A DNA stretch of 64,000 nt from Diphasiastrum complanatum. Lineage: Eukaryota > Streptophyta > Lycopodiopsida > Lycopodiales > Lycopodiaceae. The notes beneath the pieces are model-generated. The model was given only the letters and a program-made list of their open reading frames with translations, was not told where the DNA came from and did not search any database. The stretch is taken from contig CM055092.1 of assembly GCA_029204225.1 (NCBI GenBank), positions 14,968,059 through 15,032,058 of the forward strand. The letters are read 5' to 3'. Below, piece after piece: positions 38,933 to 49,721 of the stretch. Both the position numbers and the translations under genes were made by a program. Position 1 is the stretch's first letter. Each line of letters starts with the position of its first letter.

Positions 38933-39759
38933 TGTGGAAAAAGTACAAAAAGGACCAAGAGTGGATCCTAATCTGATCCTCAAGAGGGATTGGTTGTCAG
39001 ATTAGTTGATCTTTCAATCTACTTGAGATTAAGATCAATCTAGCCTTCAATTCTAGACACAAAATCCTATCAAGAACAATCATTAATTGAAGGTAGGTGT
39101 ACTTTCTAGTTTCACACGTGTGAAACACTGTCTGAGTACAAACTCCAACTTGAAAATCAAGTACACATTGATAGAACCTCAAAACAATCAAACAAATATA
39201 GACAAATGGAGAGAATCACTCAAAATTGCTTCCAAAACCAAGATTGGTGTCTCTGATTATGGCCAAATGTGGCTCTATATATACAATAAGTGGGAGCTCG
39301 TGGTACTGATCATCCCTCTGATCCCACATGTGTGAAGGTGCTTTGTCATATGATGATTCATCATGCAAAACTGACACTTGGACAAAACCTTCTATTTTGA
39401 GCACCTTTGGTCTATTTTCCTTCTATATGGAGATCTACTTGGAAATCTTCTAGAACTCAAAATTTGCTTACTTCAGCTTATTCCACATGTGTGAGTTGTC
39501 CTCTACACATAGGATATGACACCTAACCAAAGGATGTGGCTCATGCAATCAATAGATTGATGCCATGTGTCATATGTCTAGAAAACTAGTTTTTGGCCTT
39601 TTTAGCCACTAGAACTTGAATTAAATCATATGTACATCCTATATGATTATGGTACATGACAAGTACACTAGTTTCACACGTGGGAATAGTCTCCACATGT
39701 GTGTTTATCTATATACAAGATTTTTGGCCTCTACCAAGCTTATTTTTGCATTTTTCACA
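38933..39759 (-). repeat. 5' LTR of element C
   Basis: 827 bp, directly adjacent to the PBS complement at 38920-38932. It carries TTTCACACGTGTGAAA at 39110-39125. Pairs with 35378-36209. Confidence 0.9.
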
Positions 39760-40071
39760 CTTGCCAGATTTATCAAATACTATAGAATCAATGAAGGGCA
39801 CATGCAAAATATTCATATTTGTTTACTCGGGCAGGCAATTGTACTATTTTTTGCATAACAATAGTAAAATAAATATGTAACAATCTAAATTGTATCATGC
39901 TTTAAATGTGGAGATTTCTCCAAGTATTGATTGATTGTGCTTTCCATATATATTTTAGTGATACCAAGATAAAATTTTGTTAGGATCTAGTGCAGTATGT
40001 AGATCACATCAACTAATCACCATAGCCTCTCCTCACAAGTTCTTACCGATTATCTTGGATTCATATTTTTC
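39760..40071. other. Sequence between elements C and E, no gene recognised
   Basis: 312 bp of AT-rich DNA with no coding or repeat assignment. Its last five bases, TTTTC (40067-40071), are the left target-site duplication of element E. Before that insertion it was contiguous with the sequence now at 63763-64000. Confidence 0.6.
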
Positions 40072-41278
40072 TGGTTGGAGTTTAATCTTACTCCTACTCA
40101 TCCTAACTGCTCTCCTTCCTTCTCTCAATTTTACTCTACCAAATGAAACCTGTAGAAAATGAATTGTTTTTAAACAGTCTGCATATTTGAACTGTTTGTC
40201 GCAACAGTCTGTCTTTCCTTTGCAATTTCTGACAGGCGAAAAACTCGACACCCAACAAAGCTTTGCTATTTCAATTTTGAGGTCATCTTGAGCACTAAAG
40301 ATTTTGTGAAAAAGGCGACAAAGTGTTCACTGAAGGTTTTTAGTCCATTTCACGCACTTTTAGATATGTGGCAATTCTCCCTAGAAAGGCGAACAATGCG
40401 ACACTGCATTTTAACATGATTTCTAACAAGCGAGAAAAGCGAACAATGACACTACATTTTTACACTTGACTTCACACAGGCGACAGTTTCCTTTAAAGAG
40501 TGTCACAACGACCGTCTGCAAATTTACAAGGGATCCCAAGTACAGACCATTCCGTCTTCATGCTCCAATAATAAACCGGTCTATTGATTAGTTTAATAGT
40601 TGGCAACTATCTTGTAATTGTAAAGTTAAGATAGCACAAGATCTTTCAGCTACTATATAAGTTAATGAGCGATTGAAGAAAGTAGAATGGATTTTAGAAA
40701 GAGATACTCCAGTAGAGATCAAACAACCAAAACGGGAATTCTAGTAGCCGACTCCTCAAAGTTAGTGATTATATATATATATAGAGAGAGAGAGATATAT
40801 TCAGAACTTTAGCAATTGATTTGAGTCCATAAGTAGGATCACGCGCTTATCAGCGCAATTGTATTGTGGTCTAGTTGTTGTTTTACAGCATTATTATACA
40901 GATTCGCTATTGTTCTACATCTTTGCATTCTTGATTGAATGAAACTAACTCTCACTCCTCTTATGCAAACATCATTATAAAGAGAAATGTATGGCTGTCT
41001 CTGATGCCTAAGTTATTTCTACATTCTCTTCCAATCATGTTATCAGCATTAGAGGATTGCATGGCTGTCTCAAACGCCTAATCGTTTCTGCAATCTCTCT
41101 TTCATGGCAGTCTAATACTCCTACACTGATAATCTTATTCAACACAACAGTGACAGCTGACAATCTTTGTTCTCTAAGTAATCCACGATCTTGCTAACCC
41201 AACTACCACTGTTCTTTCATTATTGTCTTCATCCATTGGTATCTGTCAGAGCTGATAATGTTCATACATGAACCAACA
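40072..41278 (+). repeat. 5' LTR-E
   Basis: 1207 bp, TGGTTGGAGTTTAATC..GAACCAACA, compared with TGTTGGAG.. in the 3' copy. It holds two roughly 50-bp tandem units with GCGAACAATG..ACACTGCATTTT (40384-40484), a TATA-like CTATATAAG near 40655, and a short GA tract at 40783-40795. Confidence 0.88.
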
Positions 41279-41403
41279 GATTGGTATCAGAGCACTGGTT
41301 TATTGGATTACTAGAGTCTAGGATTTATAATAAAACTTAATATGTTTATGTTCTATGGAGCTAGTTCATTCTGTTTGTGTTCTATCTCTGCTACTCGATT
41401 ACA

Positions 41404-41621
41404 ATGGAAAGTTCAACCTCCGAGATCCGCTTGATAAACAAATTTAACGAAGATGACTTCCACATGTGGAAGTTCAAGATGCGGATGATCTTAATCAAAA
41501 AGGAGCTTTGGGGATATATCTGCTCCCAGTATGGGAAGCAACGGATGGCAAAGCACTTGCCATTGTATCCTTGAATCTAAAAGACAATCAGATTGCTCAT
41601 GTATCAAACAACACCACCTTC
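41404..41621 (+). pseudogene. Copia gag N-terminus of element E, truncated
   Basis: Starts at ATG 41404 and shows the Copia gag pattern: D-F-H-M-W-K-F-K-M-R near residue 20, then K-K-E-L-W. A frameshift near 41530 moves the frame to one reading ..DGKALAIVSLNLKDNQIAHV. At about 41620 it changes into gypsy-type gag sequence. The same gag type begins at 62115 in the F remnant. Confidence 0.8.
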
Positions 41622-41639
41622 AAATAGCAGAACAAGAAT

Positions 41640-42858
41640 TGCAAATGTCACCTCAACCTGAGCAACAGCAGTGGTACGGACCAGATGAACCATTTATGGA
41701 TTCTTCCATAAATGAATATGTTTCAACCTATGCAGCTCAAACTCAACGTCAAGGTGGAAGAAATTACGGTTGCTTCGAGTGCGGCGAGGGACACAGAATT
41801 GCCAAATGTCCCTACAAAGGACAATATACAACCTCCTGCCGGGATTGCGGTTATGAACATTGTTTCAAGAATTGTCCATTTAAACCTGGAACCAATGCAC
41901 CTCTTAACATCATTGCCATACAGCAATCAGCAGTTCCAGCAGGGATGCCAACGAAAGGTCGACACGACTACGCTCCTGTGTTAGCTGTTACGCAAGCACA
42001 GAAGAGGAAGGAAGTGGCTCCCTCACCACCACCATCGGTCACTGACAACCAATTCTCAACTTCAGTGCCATATCCAAATGTGAGAGAAGAGAGAAGACAG
42101 TACCAGAAAGTAAGACACTAGGTACAAAAAACACATAAGAGGAGGAAAAAGAGCAAAAACAAAACAATCCCACAGAACCTCCAATCGACGTCGAACAAGA
42201 TCCGCAAACAGGCTCACCACTGTGCACTGATCAGAATGATTGGTTGCACCAACATGAACCACCTTTTCACTTGGTGGAGCCTGAGGAACCACGCACTAAA
42301 AGGCTCACAGTCTTGTTGTCAAGCCACGTTAGTTTACCCCTCAGAGAACTACTGCGGATTGCACCACAAGCAAAAAGCCTTCTAACTAAATGGGCCAAGG
42401 TGGATGAGGAGCCAGTAGTGCCTGAGCCCATATATTGTGCGGGCTATGATGAAACAAGTAACGTCCTCCACATCGGAGCAGCATGGGAAAGTGAGGAACA
42501 CAACATCACTTTGCCAATCAAACACAAGAGATATGGGGACGAGGCGACAGTGGTAGATGGAGGATCGGGTGTCAATCTGATCTCCACTACTTTGTACGAA
42601 AAATGGGGATTACAAGGATTGAAGCCAGCCAGATTCACCATCAAGTTAGCAGATCAATCCTGTGTGAAACCAAAAGGTGTAGTTGCTGATATTCCCATAA
42701 AGATAGCAGGCATGCAGTATGTGATTACTTTTGTGGTCATGGATATACTTGAATCTCCATCTGCATGCCGTATTTTACAGGGAAGACCATGGTTGAGGGC
42801 TGTGCAAGTAGTACACAACTGGGGTACAGAGAAACTCACCTTCAAGAACAGAGAATAG
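41640..42858 (+). pseudogene. Gypsy gag C-terminus and aspartic protease, frame-broken
   Basis: The nucleocapsid region at 41770-41890 holds CFECGEGHRIAKC (CX2CX4HX4C knuckle) and a second Cys-rich set (CRDCGYEHCFKNC). An Ala/Pro-rich linker follows, with a frame break at 42121. Protease is at about 42470-42830, with active-site VDGGSGVNLIS (D-G-G-S-G instead of the common D-S/T-G-A) and a hydrophobic ..ILQGRPWL block like the I-L-G-x-P/D-W-L of retropepsins. The protein would process Gag-Pol. Confidence 0.75.
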
Positions 42859-43111
42859 TCTGTAAAGGTAGATCCAACCACATGCCAAGTGATCCGATGG
42901 AGTGACCTACCCGAAGAGGCAATAGCTACAGTAGACGTTAATATTTGCAACCATGAGGCGAATGTCACAGCAATCCCAAAGAAAGACAGCAAGGATGAAC
43001 CCATCTAAATGACAAAAAAGGACAAGAAGAAGGTGTTGGATTTCTTGAATTCAATCAAGTTGGACTCAGATACAACGTCATCTTCTACACGGATGACAAA
43101 AAATAAAAAAA

Positions 43112-44738
43112 ATGACTAGTCGGGCCAAGATCAATATGCTAAAAGAGGAATCTCGACGAGCTCCAGTTCATGAGATGCCTGATACTTTCAAGAACTATAC
43201 ATTGGACGACGTGGTAATCATGATGACGCAAGCCCAACGAGCACCTGATCAAAGTCAGGCACCAGCGGAACAAGTCTTCGAGGGACCTACGCGAACACAA
43301 CCGATGAATCTTGCGAAACCAGGAGAAGAAGAAAGGATAGTGCATGTGGGAGAGCAGTTAACACCGACGCAGTTCAAGAAACTACGATCCTTGTTGGTGG
43401 AATATAAAGATTGTTTTGCCTAGAGATATAGTGACCTAAAGGGCATTCCACCAATAGTAGTCCAACACACCATACCTTTGGTGGACGGAGCAGACCCCAA
43501 GATAAGTCGTTACTACCGCTGCAACCCGAATTATACAAAACTGATCAAGCAAAAGTTGCAGAAACTTATGGATGCAGATTTCATTTACGAAATTGAGCAC
43601 ATGGGTATCGCCGATAGTTATAGTACCCAAGAATAATGGCAAAATGTGTATCTATGTGAATCTGAAGGCGCTTAATGCAGTCACCAAGAAGGACCATTTT
43701 TCTTTACCATTTACGGAAAGTGTCCTCAATAGAGTAGCTGGTGACGAAGCCTACAGTTTTCTAGATGGCTTCAGCGGCTACAACCATGTGAAAATAGCCC
43801 CCCAGGACCAGCACAAGACAACATTCGCCATGGAATGAGGAACTTATGCCTATAAAGTGATGCCATTTGGACTTTGCAATGCCCCAAGCACTTTCCAGCG
43901 AGTCACGCAGGCGGCATTCAAAAATTATTTGCAAAAATTTCTGGAAATTTTCTTGGACGATCTGTGCGTGCATGGACCAGATTCAGAGAACTTATCTAAT
44001 TTGGAGAAGGTGCTAAAAAATGTCGTGAATACCATATCTCCCTGAATCCAGAAAAATGTCAATTCTAGGTGACACATTGCTTGATACTCGGCCATATAGT
44101 GTCAAGACACGAGATCGCCACAGATCTATCAAAGATCAGGATCATTGTTGATCTACCACCACTGGGGACGATCCGTGAGGTCTACATTTTCATGGGTCAT
44201 GGTAACTATTATAGGATCTTCATTCTTGATTTTGCGGAGTTAGCCAGACCAATTTACAAGCTCACAACGGATCCACATTGGAATGAGAAAGCTCTAAAGG
44301 CTTTCCAGAAGATTAAGGATGCATTCGTCTCAACACCGATCCTACGACCACCCAATTGGTCTATTGAGTTCCACATGCATACGGACGCATTGAAGTATGC
44401 AGTTGGAGCAGTCTTAACCCAGCCATATGAACACAAATAGGATTTTCCAATCCGATTTGCAAGCCTACAGCTCAATGATACCGAAATGAATTATTCAACT
44501 ACAGAGCGAGAAGCACTGGCAATGAATATATGCAGTTAAGAAGTTTCGACACTATTTGATGGCCACACATTTTGCTTTTTATACGGACCATCAACCCTTA
44601 CTATATCTCGTTAATAAAACTTGCAACACCAGGAGAATCACCAGATGGCTCCTGTTGTTGTTGGAATTTGATTTTCGAATAGTAATTCGCAAGGGAAAAC
44701 AACACTACATGGCAGATCATGTGTCACGAATCAAGTAA
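43112..44738 (+). pseudogene. Gypsy reverse transcriptase and RNase H, frame-broken
   Basis: The linker and RT start (43112-43423) end in a stop. The domain continues with SPIVIVPKNNGKMCIYVNLKALN, FLDGFSGYNHVKIAP, FGLCNAPSTFQRV and the catalytic FLDD (about 43960). The conserved (V)D-Y-R of the RT fingers is altered to V-N-L. Stops lie at 43836 and 44043. RNase H follows (HTDALKYAVGAV near 44380, FYTDHQPLLYLV near 44575, HYMADHVSRI near 44710). Homology resumes to about 44880 (..VEYLMRGQPDKSLTKS), then the integrase is missing. Confidence 0.85.
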
Positions 44739-44879
44739 AAGGAGATTGCAACCCAACCCGATGATGAGCTAGCATATGCTACCTTATTTTATGTGGATAC
44801 AGTACTAGAATGGGCTGTCGACATTGTTGAATATCTAATGCGGGGCCAACCAGACAAATCACTAACCAAATCTCGCAAG

Positions 44880-45427
44880 TGCCTAAATGGAATCAGAGCA
44901 GTGAAATTAGCCTGCCTACATGGTCTAATCTTGAAAATCCAATCACTGGAACAAGTTGTGCGAGAGATCACTTCCTGCGAGAGTTGAACCCTCGCAGACA
45001 GCCTGAACCCTCACAGAACCTTCTGAACCCTCACAGTCAAATCACCTTCTGAACTCTCGCAGACTTCCTTGAGGTCTTAGAATTTTGTGAAAAAGGTGCC
45101 TGCCAAAATTTGGATGGAACTGAACATGGGAAAGTGAATTTCACCTAATACGCACTCTAAATTCCACTATATAAGGGCTGAATTCAAGTCATTTGTCACC
45201 TTTGCTAGCGAAGCTCTACCAAAATTTCCACTAAAAATATCAAGTTTTCTGTTTTCAACCAAACTTTCTACCAGATGTAATCTGCTTATATCAAACACTG
45301 ATCTACACTCTGAACTACAATCTTTCTCATCCAACACTCATTATTTTCAGTTTTCTATTGTTTCCTTCCATTTTCCACCGTTTTTCTAACTTTTCGACTT
45401 TTTCGACCACTAATCATCATTGCTAAC
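44880..45427 (+). promoter_or_regulatory. Spacer before gypsy 3' ORF: GAACCCTCRCAG repeats and TATA-like box
   Basis: Four copies of TGAACCCTCRCAGA (44994, 45011, 45030, 45051; small variants) lie in about 75 bp. CTATATAAGGGCTGAATTC follows at 45168, about 260 bp before the 3' ORF start. The minus-strand relative has similar GAACCTTCGCC words and the TATAAG..GGCTGAATTC block in the same relative place. Conservation suggests an internal promoter for the 3' ORF. Function is inferred. Confidence 0.45.
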
Positions 45428-46207
45428 ATGGCCTCCTCATCCTCTGAAGACTCTGTCGCCAAACAGGTGATCCAGCGTGACATCCCCGAGGCCACGCAGA
45501 TTTGGCCTCTACCCTTTGACACTTTGATCCAACCATGGCTGCAGACAACCGGGCCCCTCCTTGAAGCAATGGATTTTTACTTGGCGATCTTCCATTCTGA
45601 GATTAACATGGGCCTCGCCCTTCACGCTTACGCCACCTAGGACGAGGACAAGGCTCGTTTCCACTTCCTGTACCAAGGTACCACGTAGAAGGTCAGGATT
45701 AACGCCGACTCGATGATCACCATTGGCATTATGTCTGGTGATCGTCAACCCATCTCCCATCACCACGCCAAAGCCCTGATCAAACCATTTGTCACCCAAA
45801 CCACACCAAAAATTCCCATCTAGACTAACAGTGGTTACCTGATAGAAGCTATCACGAAACCCGTCATTCAGACAGTTGCGCATCTGTTGAATAACTTTCT
45901 GGTTATTTCAACATTTTGCAAGGACAGAATCTAGTCTACGCTGTTGAACTGCCAATCGCTCGCATATATTATCGAGCTGCATTCCTTGGTGATCCCTGGA
46001 CGAAATGATTCCAAGCATGGGTGGATCATGAATGGTTGATAGGAGTTCACAAGTCCTTCCACACGCCAAAGGACTCGAAGAAACTGGACCATCTCAACTT
46101 CATGGAAGACGTTACGGGATATCTCATCCACCAGAGGCGGTCCAAGAGAACGCTCTACTAAACTGGCAGAGTGCCGAGGGACCGGCACTACTTCAGGTCA
46201 TGGGTCC
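45428..46207 (+). pseudogene. Extra 3' ORF of gypsy element, N-terminal part, with stops
   Basis: Starts MASSSSEDS at 45428. In-frame stops at about 45638, 45688 and 45821 interrupt a frame that otherwise aligns with 7924-7473 (minus). Shared landmarks are K-V-R-I, A-L-I-K-P-F, GYLIEAIT and HLLNNFL. After about 45935 the frame shifts and similarity fades toward LTR-G. The C-terminal coiled-coil half of the relative is absent. Confidence 0.6.
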
Positions 46208-46980
46208 TATTGGGGGTATTCCCAACAAAGTGTAAATAAATAAAATCCTCCAATAAAATGTGTTGCGAGGGCATGGCATCCTGCGTGTATAAGCCCATGG
46301 CCCAATGAGCACGCAATTGAAGTTGTAAATAAAATAAACCTGACTTGGGCCCTGTAATTAAAATAAAACTAGAGGCCCAATGTCATTTTTAAACTTAGAG
46401 ATCACTTTTTAGAGTTGGGTCCAAATTGGGACTCACATGAATCTTGTGATTTCTAATGTACTTTTTGTGGACCCTTGGATCAAGTTGGGTCCAAGATGAA
46501 TGGTTAGGATCATTGTGAATATTAGCCAATAAGATTGAGGGGCAAGGGCCTTCCCCATTTTATAAAAAGGCACCATTTGTACACTATTTAAATGCTTAAT
46601 GAGAAGGAGGAAACTCTACCATTTTTGGAAGAGAAGCATCCTCATTTGCTATTCACTACTTGCTATTGCTCTTGGTTGTGTTTTCTATTGCTTTCTATTT
46701 CCATGTTTTATTGTTTGCCACAGTGAATGTTTTTCCATTAGCAAGCATAAGGAGCATTTGAGCTAACCTCCACCCTCACTCTCTTTCTCTTCTCTTCTCA
46801 ATCTCTTCTTCTCCATCCCTTCCCTTCAACCAAAACTATGATGAATGTTAGTGTAGAGGAGTACAGTTAAAGAGGAGTAATATAGTGTTGAGTAGAGTTA
46901 AGGGAGAAAGTAGAAAATTAACTAAAAGTAGCATCTATGCATAATTAGGCACCTATCCAGTGATCTGACCTTTGTTGACA
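46208..46980 (+). repeat. LTR family G, second copy
   Basis: 773 bp, TATTGGGGGTATTCCC..CTTTGTTGACA (initial TG changed to TA), matching 1426-780 on the other strand. A TATA-like TTTTATAAAAAGG lies at 46558-46570. No PBS or purine tract is visible beside it. It separates two gypsy fragments of opposite orientation, so it is probably a solo or rearranged LTR. Confidence 0.6.
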
Positions 46981-48219
46981 GGCGGAAGGGCTATACTACG
47001 AAAGATCCATGACACTACAACTAGGAAATCATTTCCTAGAAGATAGTGCTTCCATAACTTAAGGGCATGAATAATGGCCAAAAGTTTTCTTTCATAAATG
47101 TCATACTGTACTTCTGCCCCTTGAAGTCATCTACTTTCAAAGGCTATAGCATGACCTTCTTGGTTTAAGACTGCCCCAATATAGTCTAAACTTGCATCCA
47201 CTTCCACAAGGAAGTCTTACAAAGGTCAGGAATGATAAGAACAGGTCCAGTGGTAAGTGCATGCTTCAGAGTATCAAAGGCATTTTGTTCTTTCTTATAC
47301 CAATGAAATTTTACCCTCTTCTTAGTGAGTTCATGTAGTGGTGAGGCTATATGAGCAAAATGGCAAATAAACTTTCTATAATAGGAATATAAGCCTAGGA
47401 AAGACCAAACTTCATGAATATTTCTTGGTTTAGGCCAGTCTTGTATGGCTTTAATCTTTGAAGGGTCCATTTTGATTACTTCCTTAGAAATCATATGTCC
47501 TAGAAAGTGTATCTTTTCTAGAAAGAATTCGCTTTTCTTGCCTTTTATGAGGAGTGAGTTTTCTTGTAGGGTTCTAAAGACGATATCTAGATGTCTTTTA
47601 TGTTCTTCTTTGTTTTTGCTGAAGACTAAGATATCATCAAAGAATGTTCCTACAATTCATCTATGAGGTCAAAAGATTCGTTCCATCATTCTATTGAATG
47701 TTGCAGGAGCATTAGTAAGACCAAATGGTACCACTAAAAATTCATAAAGGCCAAAGTTAGTCCTGAAAGCAGTTTTATGGACATCTTTGGGTGCTATTGT
47801 GATCTGGTGGTATCCACTTGTCAAATCAATTCTACCAAAGATACAAGATCCATTTATCCTATCCATAATGTCATCTATTCTTGGAATAGGAAAGCGGTTC
47901 TTAACTGTAATCTTGTTTAAAGCACGATAGTCCACACACATCCTAAAACTCCCATCTTTCTTTTGTACCAAAAGTACAAGAGAGCAATAGGGGGAGTTAC
48001 TGGGTTTAATAAGGCCTTTCTCTAACAAGTCATTAATTTCTTAGAAATTTCTTCTTGTGGAGAATGGCTAACCCTATAGGGAGGTCTATTGGGTATGAAA
48101 CTTCCAGGAATAATGTCTAGCATATGATCTTCAGGTCTTTCAGGGGGTAAGGACTTTGGTAGCTCATCAGAAAAACAAGAAGAATACTTTAATAAAAAGT
48201 CTTTTCTATTACTGTCCAA
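46981..48219 (-). pseudogene. Second Ty3/gypsy RT fragment (different lineage)
   Basis: Minus-strand RT from 48219 to about 47000: PPYRVS near 48075, [20 protein letters not shown] near 47945, [12 protein letters not shown] near 47840, [14 protein letters not shown] near 47710, and F-F-D-D in place of Y-x-D-D near 47645. The thumb/connection block follows (IQDWPKPRN, FLGLYSYYRKFI near 47390) and the start of RNase H to about 47000. Breaks lie at 48025 and about 47660. It resembles chromovirus-type RT more than the other gypsy bodies here. Gag, protease, integrase and LTRs are not attached. Confidence 0.82.
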
Positions 48220-48229
48220 AGAATGTGCA

Positions 48230-49089
48230 TTCTAAGCTTTCTCTGAGTAACTGAGAATAAGTCTGATAATAAGCAGCTCTACTGATAAGTAGTAGCACAA
48301 TAGCAACTCTAAATAAATCTCTAAAAGACTGAGCTAGAATGCTCAAGAGAGTTCAAGCTTAAAAGCTTGATAGAGAGCTCACTACAATACTTTTTTAATG
48401 TGAACGATTTGCTTGATGAGAGCGCAGGAAGCGTCGTGTAATAACACTCAACTCCTTCACAATTAACAATATCATTTTCAGATTATAATTGAGATGTATG
48501 AACAGCTAAATACACGGAGTTTGACAACAGTGTCGCATTTTCTCTCTCTACAATCCAGACAGTGTAGCCTGTCAAAAATTACGGGTAAAATCACAATGTT
48601 GCATTTTTCGCATTTTTGCGACACTGTCACATGTCAGGAATCTCATGTAAAAAATGCAGTGTCACCTTTTTCACCTGTTAGGAATTATGAGTAAAAATGC
48701 AGAGTCGCATTTTTCAAAGTGCCTCAAATGTTAAGAAAACGACTCTGGCAAAGTGTGGGGCTACCTCAAATATGAAGGAAATGAGATTTTAGGACACTGT
48801 CATTTTTTTTGCAAAAAGCCGACACTATCGTCTTTTTGCAACACTGTCGCTTGTGGCAGCTTTAGTTCATTTATGCAGAAAAACAGTTTTAGTTCATTTA
48901 TGCAGACAGACTGTTTACGACCAATTTTCACCGCTTATCAACAATCAATTTCTAAGAAGGAACTGGATGAATGCCAGCGGACTCCAGCCAAATGGCAATC
49001 GCATTTGACGACCTAATTACTTAGTATAAATCAGCTATTCATACATCTCAATTATAAGCTGAAAATGTTATTGTGAATTGTGAAGCGTT
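48230..49089. repeat. Head-to-head inverted LTR-F pieces
   Basis: 48230-48520 read on the minus strand matches 61284-61510 read on the plus strand (GAGTTGAGTGTTATTACACG and onward). 48452-48500 (minus) also matches 49020-49082 (plus) around TACATCTCAATTATAA.CTGAAAATG. The middle (48520-49010) holds CGACACTGTC-type repeats facing both ways. So one LTR-F piece points left and another points right. The right one continues at 61284 after the D1 insertion. Confidence 0.7.
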
Positions 49090-49703
49090 TGTTGAATTCA
49101 CACGTGTGGGATGCCCTACACATGTACTTTTGATCTCCTAAGCCCAATAATACCATAAAGATCAAACTAGCATTGATTGACAATAGGAAAGCTGACCATA
49201 CAAGAAATATTATTGTGTTACAAGCAAGATCTATCAACAAAACATGAAACTAAGTACAATAAATGCCTCAACTCGGCTAGAGAGAGAATTTGAAAGTACA
49301 AACTCGAGTAGAGAGAGAGGGCACAAAGAGCTTAGTCTCCAAATTTGCATTACACACAAAAATCATCATCTTCTCAATGAGAGTACATCACATATATATA
49401 AATCCATGGACTCTCCTCCTACTTTGAGATGAATTGGAGTTATGAATCCACCTCTCAAGCTATCTAGACTTATTCAAGCCACCTCAATATGTCTAATTGT
49501 GCCACCTAGTATTTTTCATGCATTAAATGTGGCATGCAAAGTACAAATGGCAATTCCTATGGTAGCTCGAGTTTCTACTTCTACCTACCTTGAATATCTT
49601 ATTCTAAGATGAGTCTTTACTAAACCAAAAGAGCTCAATTCATCTTTGGCATTTTTAGGACCCTTACTTACAACATTAGATAGATTTTTCCAATATCTCA
49701 ACA
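49090..49703 (-). repeat. 3' LTR of D1
   Basis: 614 bp, plus-strand ends TGTTGAATTCACACGTGTGG..ATCTCAACA. It contains TTCACACGTGTGG and, on the minus strand, a TATA-like TTTATATATATG near 49395. Pairs with 60671-61283. Confidence 0.92.
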
Positions 49704-49721
49704 CTCCTCCTAAAAATGTAT

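Larger units (their letters stand above)
35378..39759 (-). mobile_element. Element C: decayed, probably non-autonomous Copia-like element
   Basis: Two direct LTRs (35378-36209 and 38933-39759) enclose 2.7 kb. PBS complement GGCTCTGATACCA (38920-38932) lies directly inside the right LTR, so orientation is minus. A purine-rich TTTTTGAGGAG (minus) precedes the left LTR. The interior shows only zinc-knuckle-like cysteine pairs (37375-37710) and an unassigned frame (36317-36952). No protease, integrase or RT is recognisable. Flanks CTTTG and CTTGC are not a clean TSD. Confidence 0.8.
41622..46207 (+). mobile_element. Ty3/gypsy fragment (sister of the minus-strand body at 6.4-11.2 kb)
   Basis: In order: gag C-terminus with zinc-knuckle cysteines, protease, RT, RNase H, a deletion where integrase should be, a spacer, and the extra 3' ORF. 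It is fused at the left to Copia gag (about 41621) and at the right to LTR-G (46208). No LTRs of its own are seen. Several in-frame stops and frameshifts make it defective. Spacer and 3' ORF correspond to those of the minus-strand body. Confidence 0.8.

Noticed and set aside
35373-39764. TSD for element C (CTTTG and CTTGC)
   Set aside because: The two 5-mers do not match without an indel, so I do not claim a duplication.
48452-49082. A 630-bp MITE-like element with 50-bp terminal inverted repeats
   Set aside because: The inverted arms extend into LTR-F on both sides (48230 and, past D1, 61284), so this is two LTRs head to head, not a DNA transposon.
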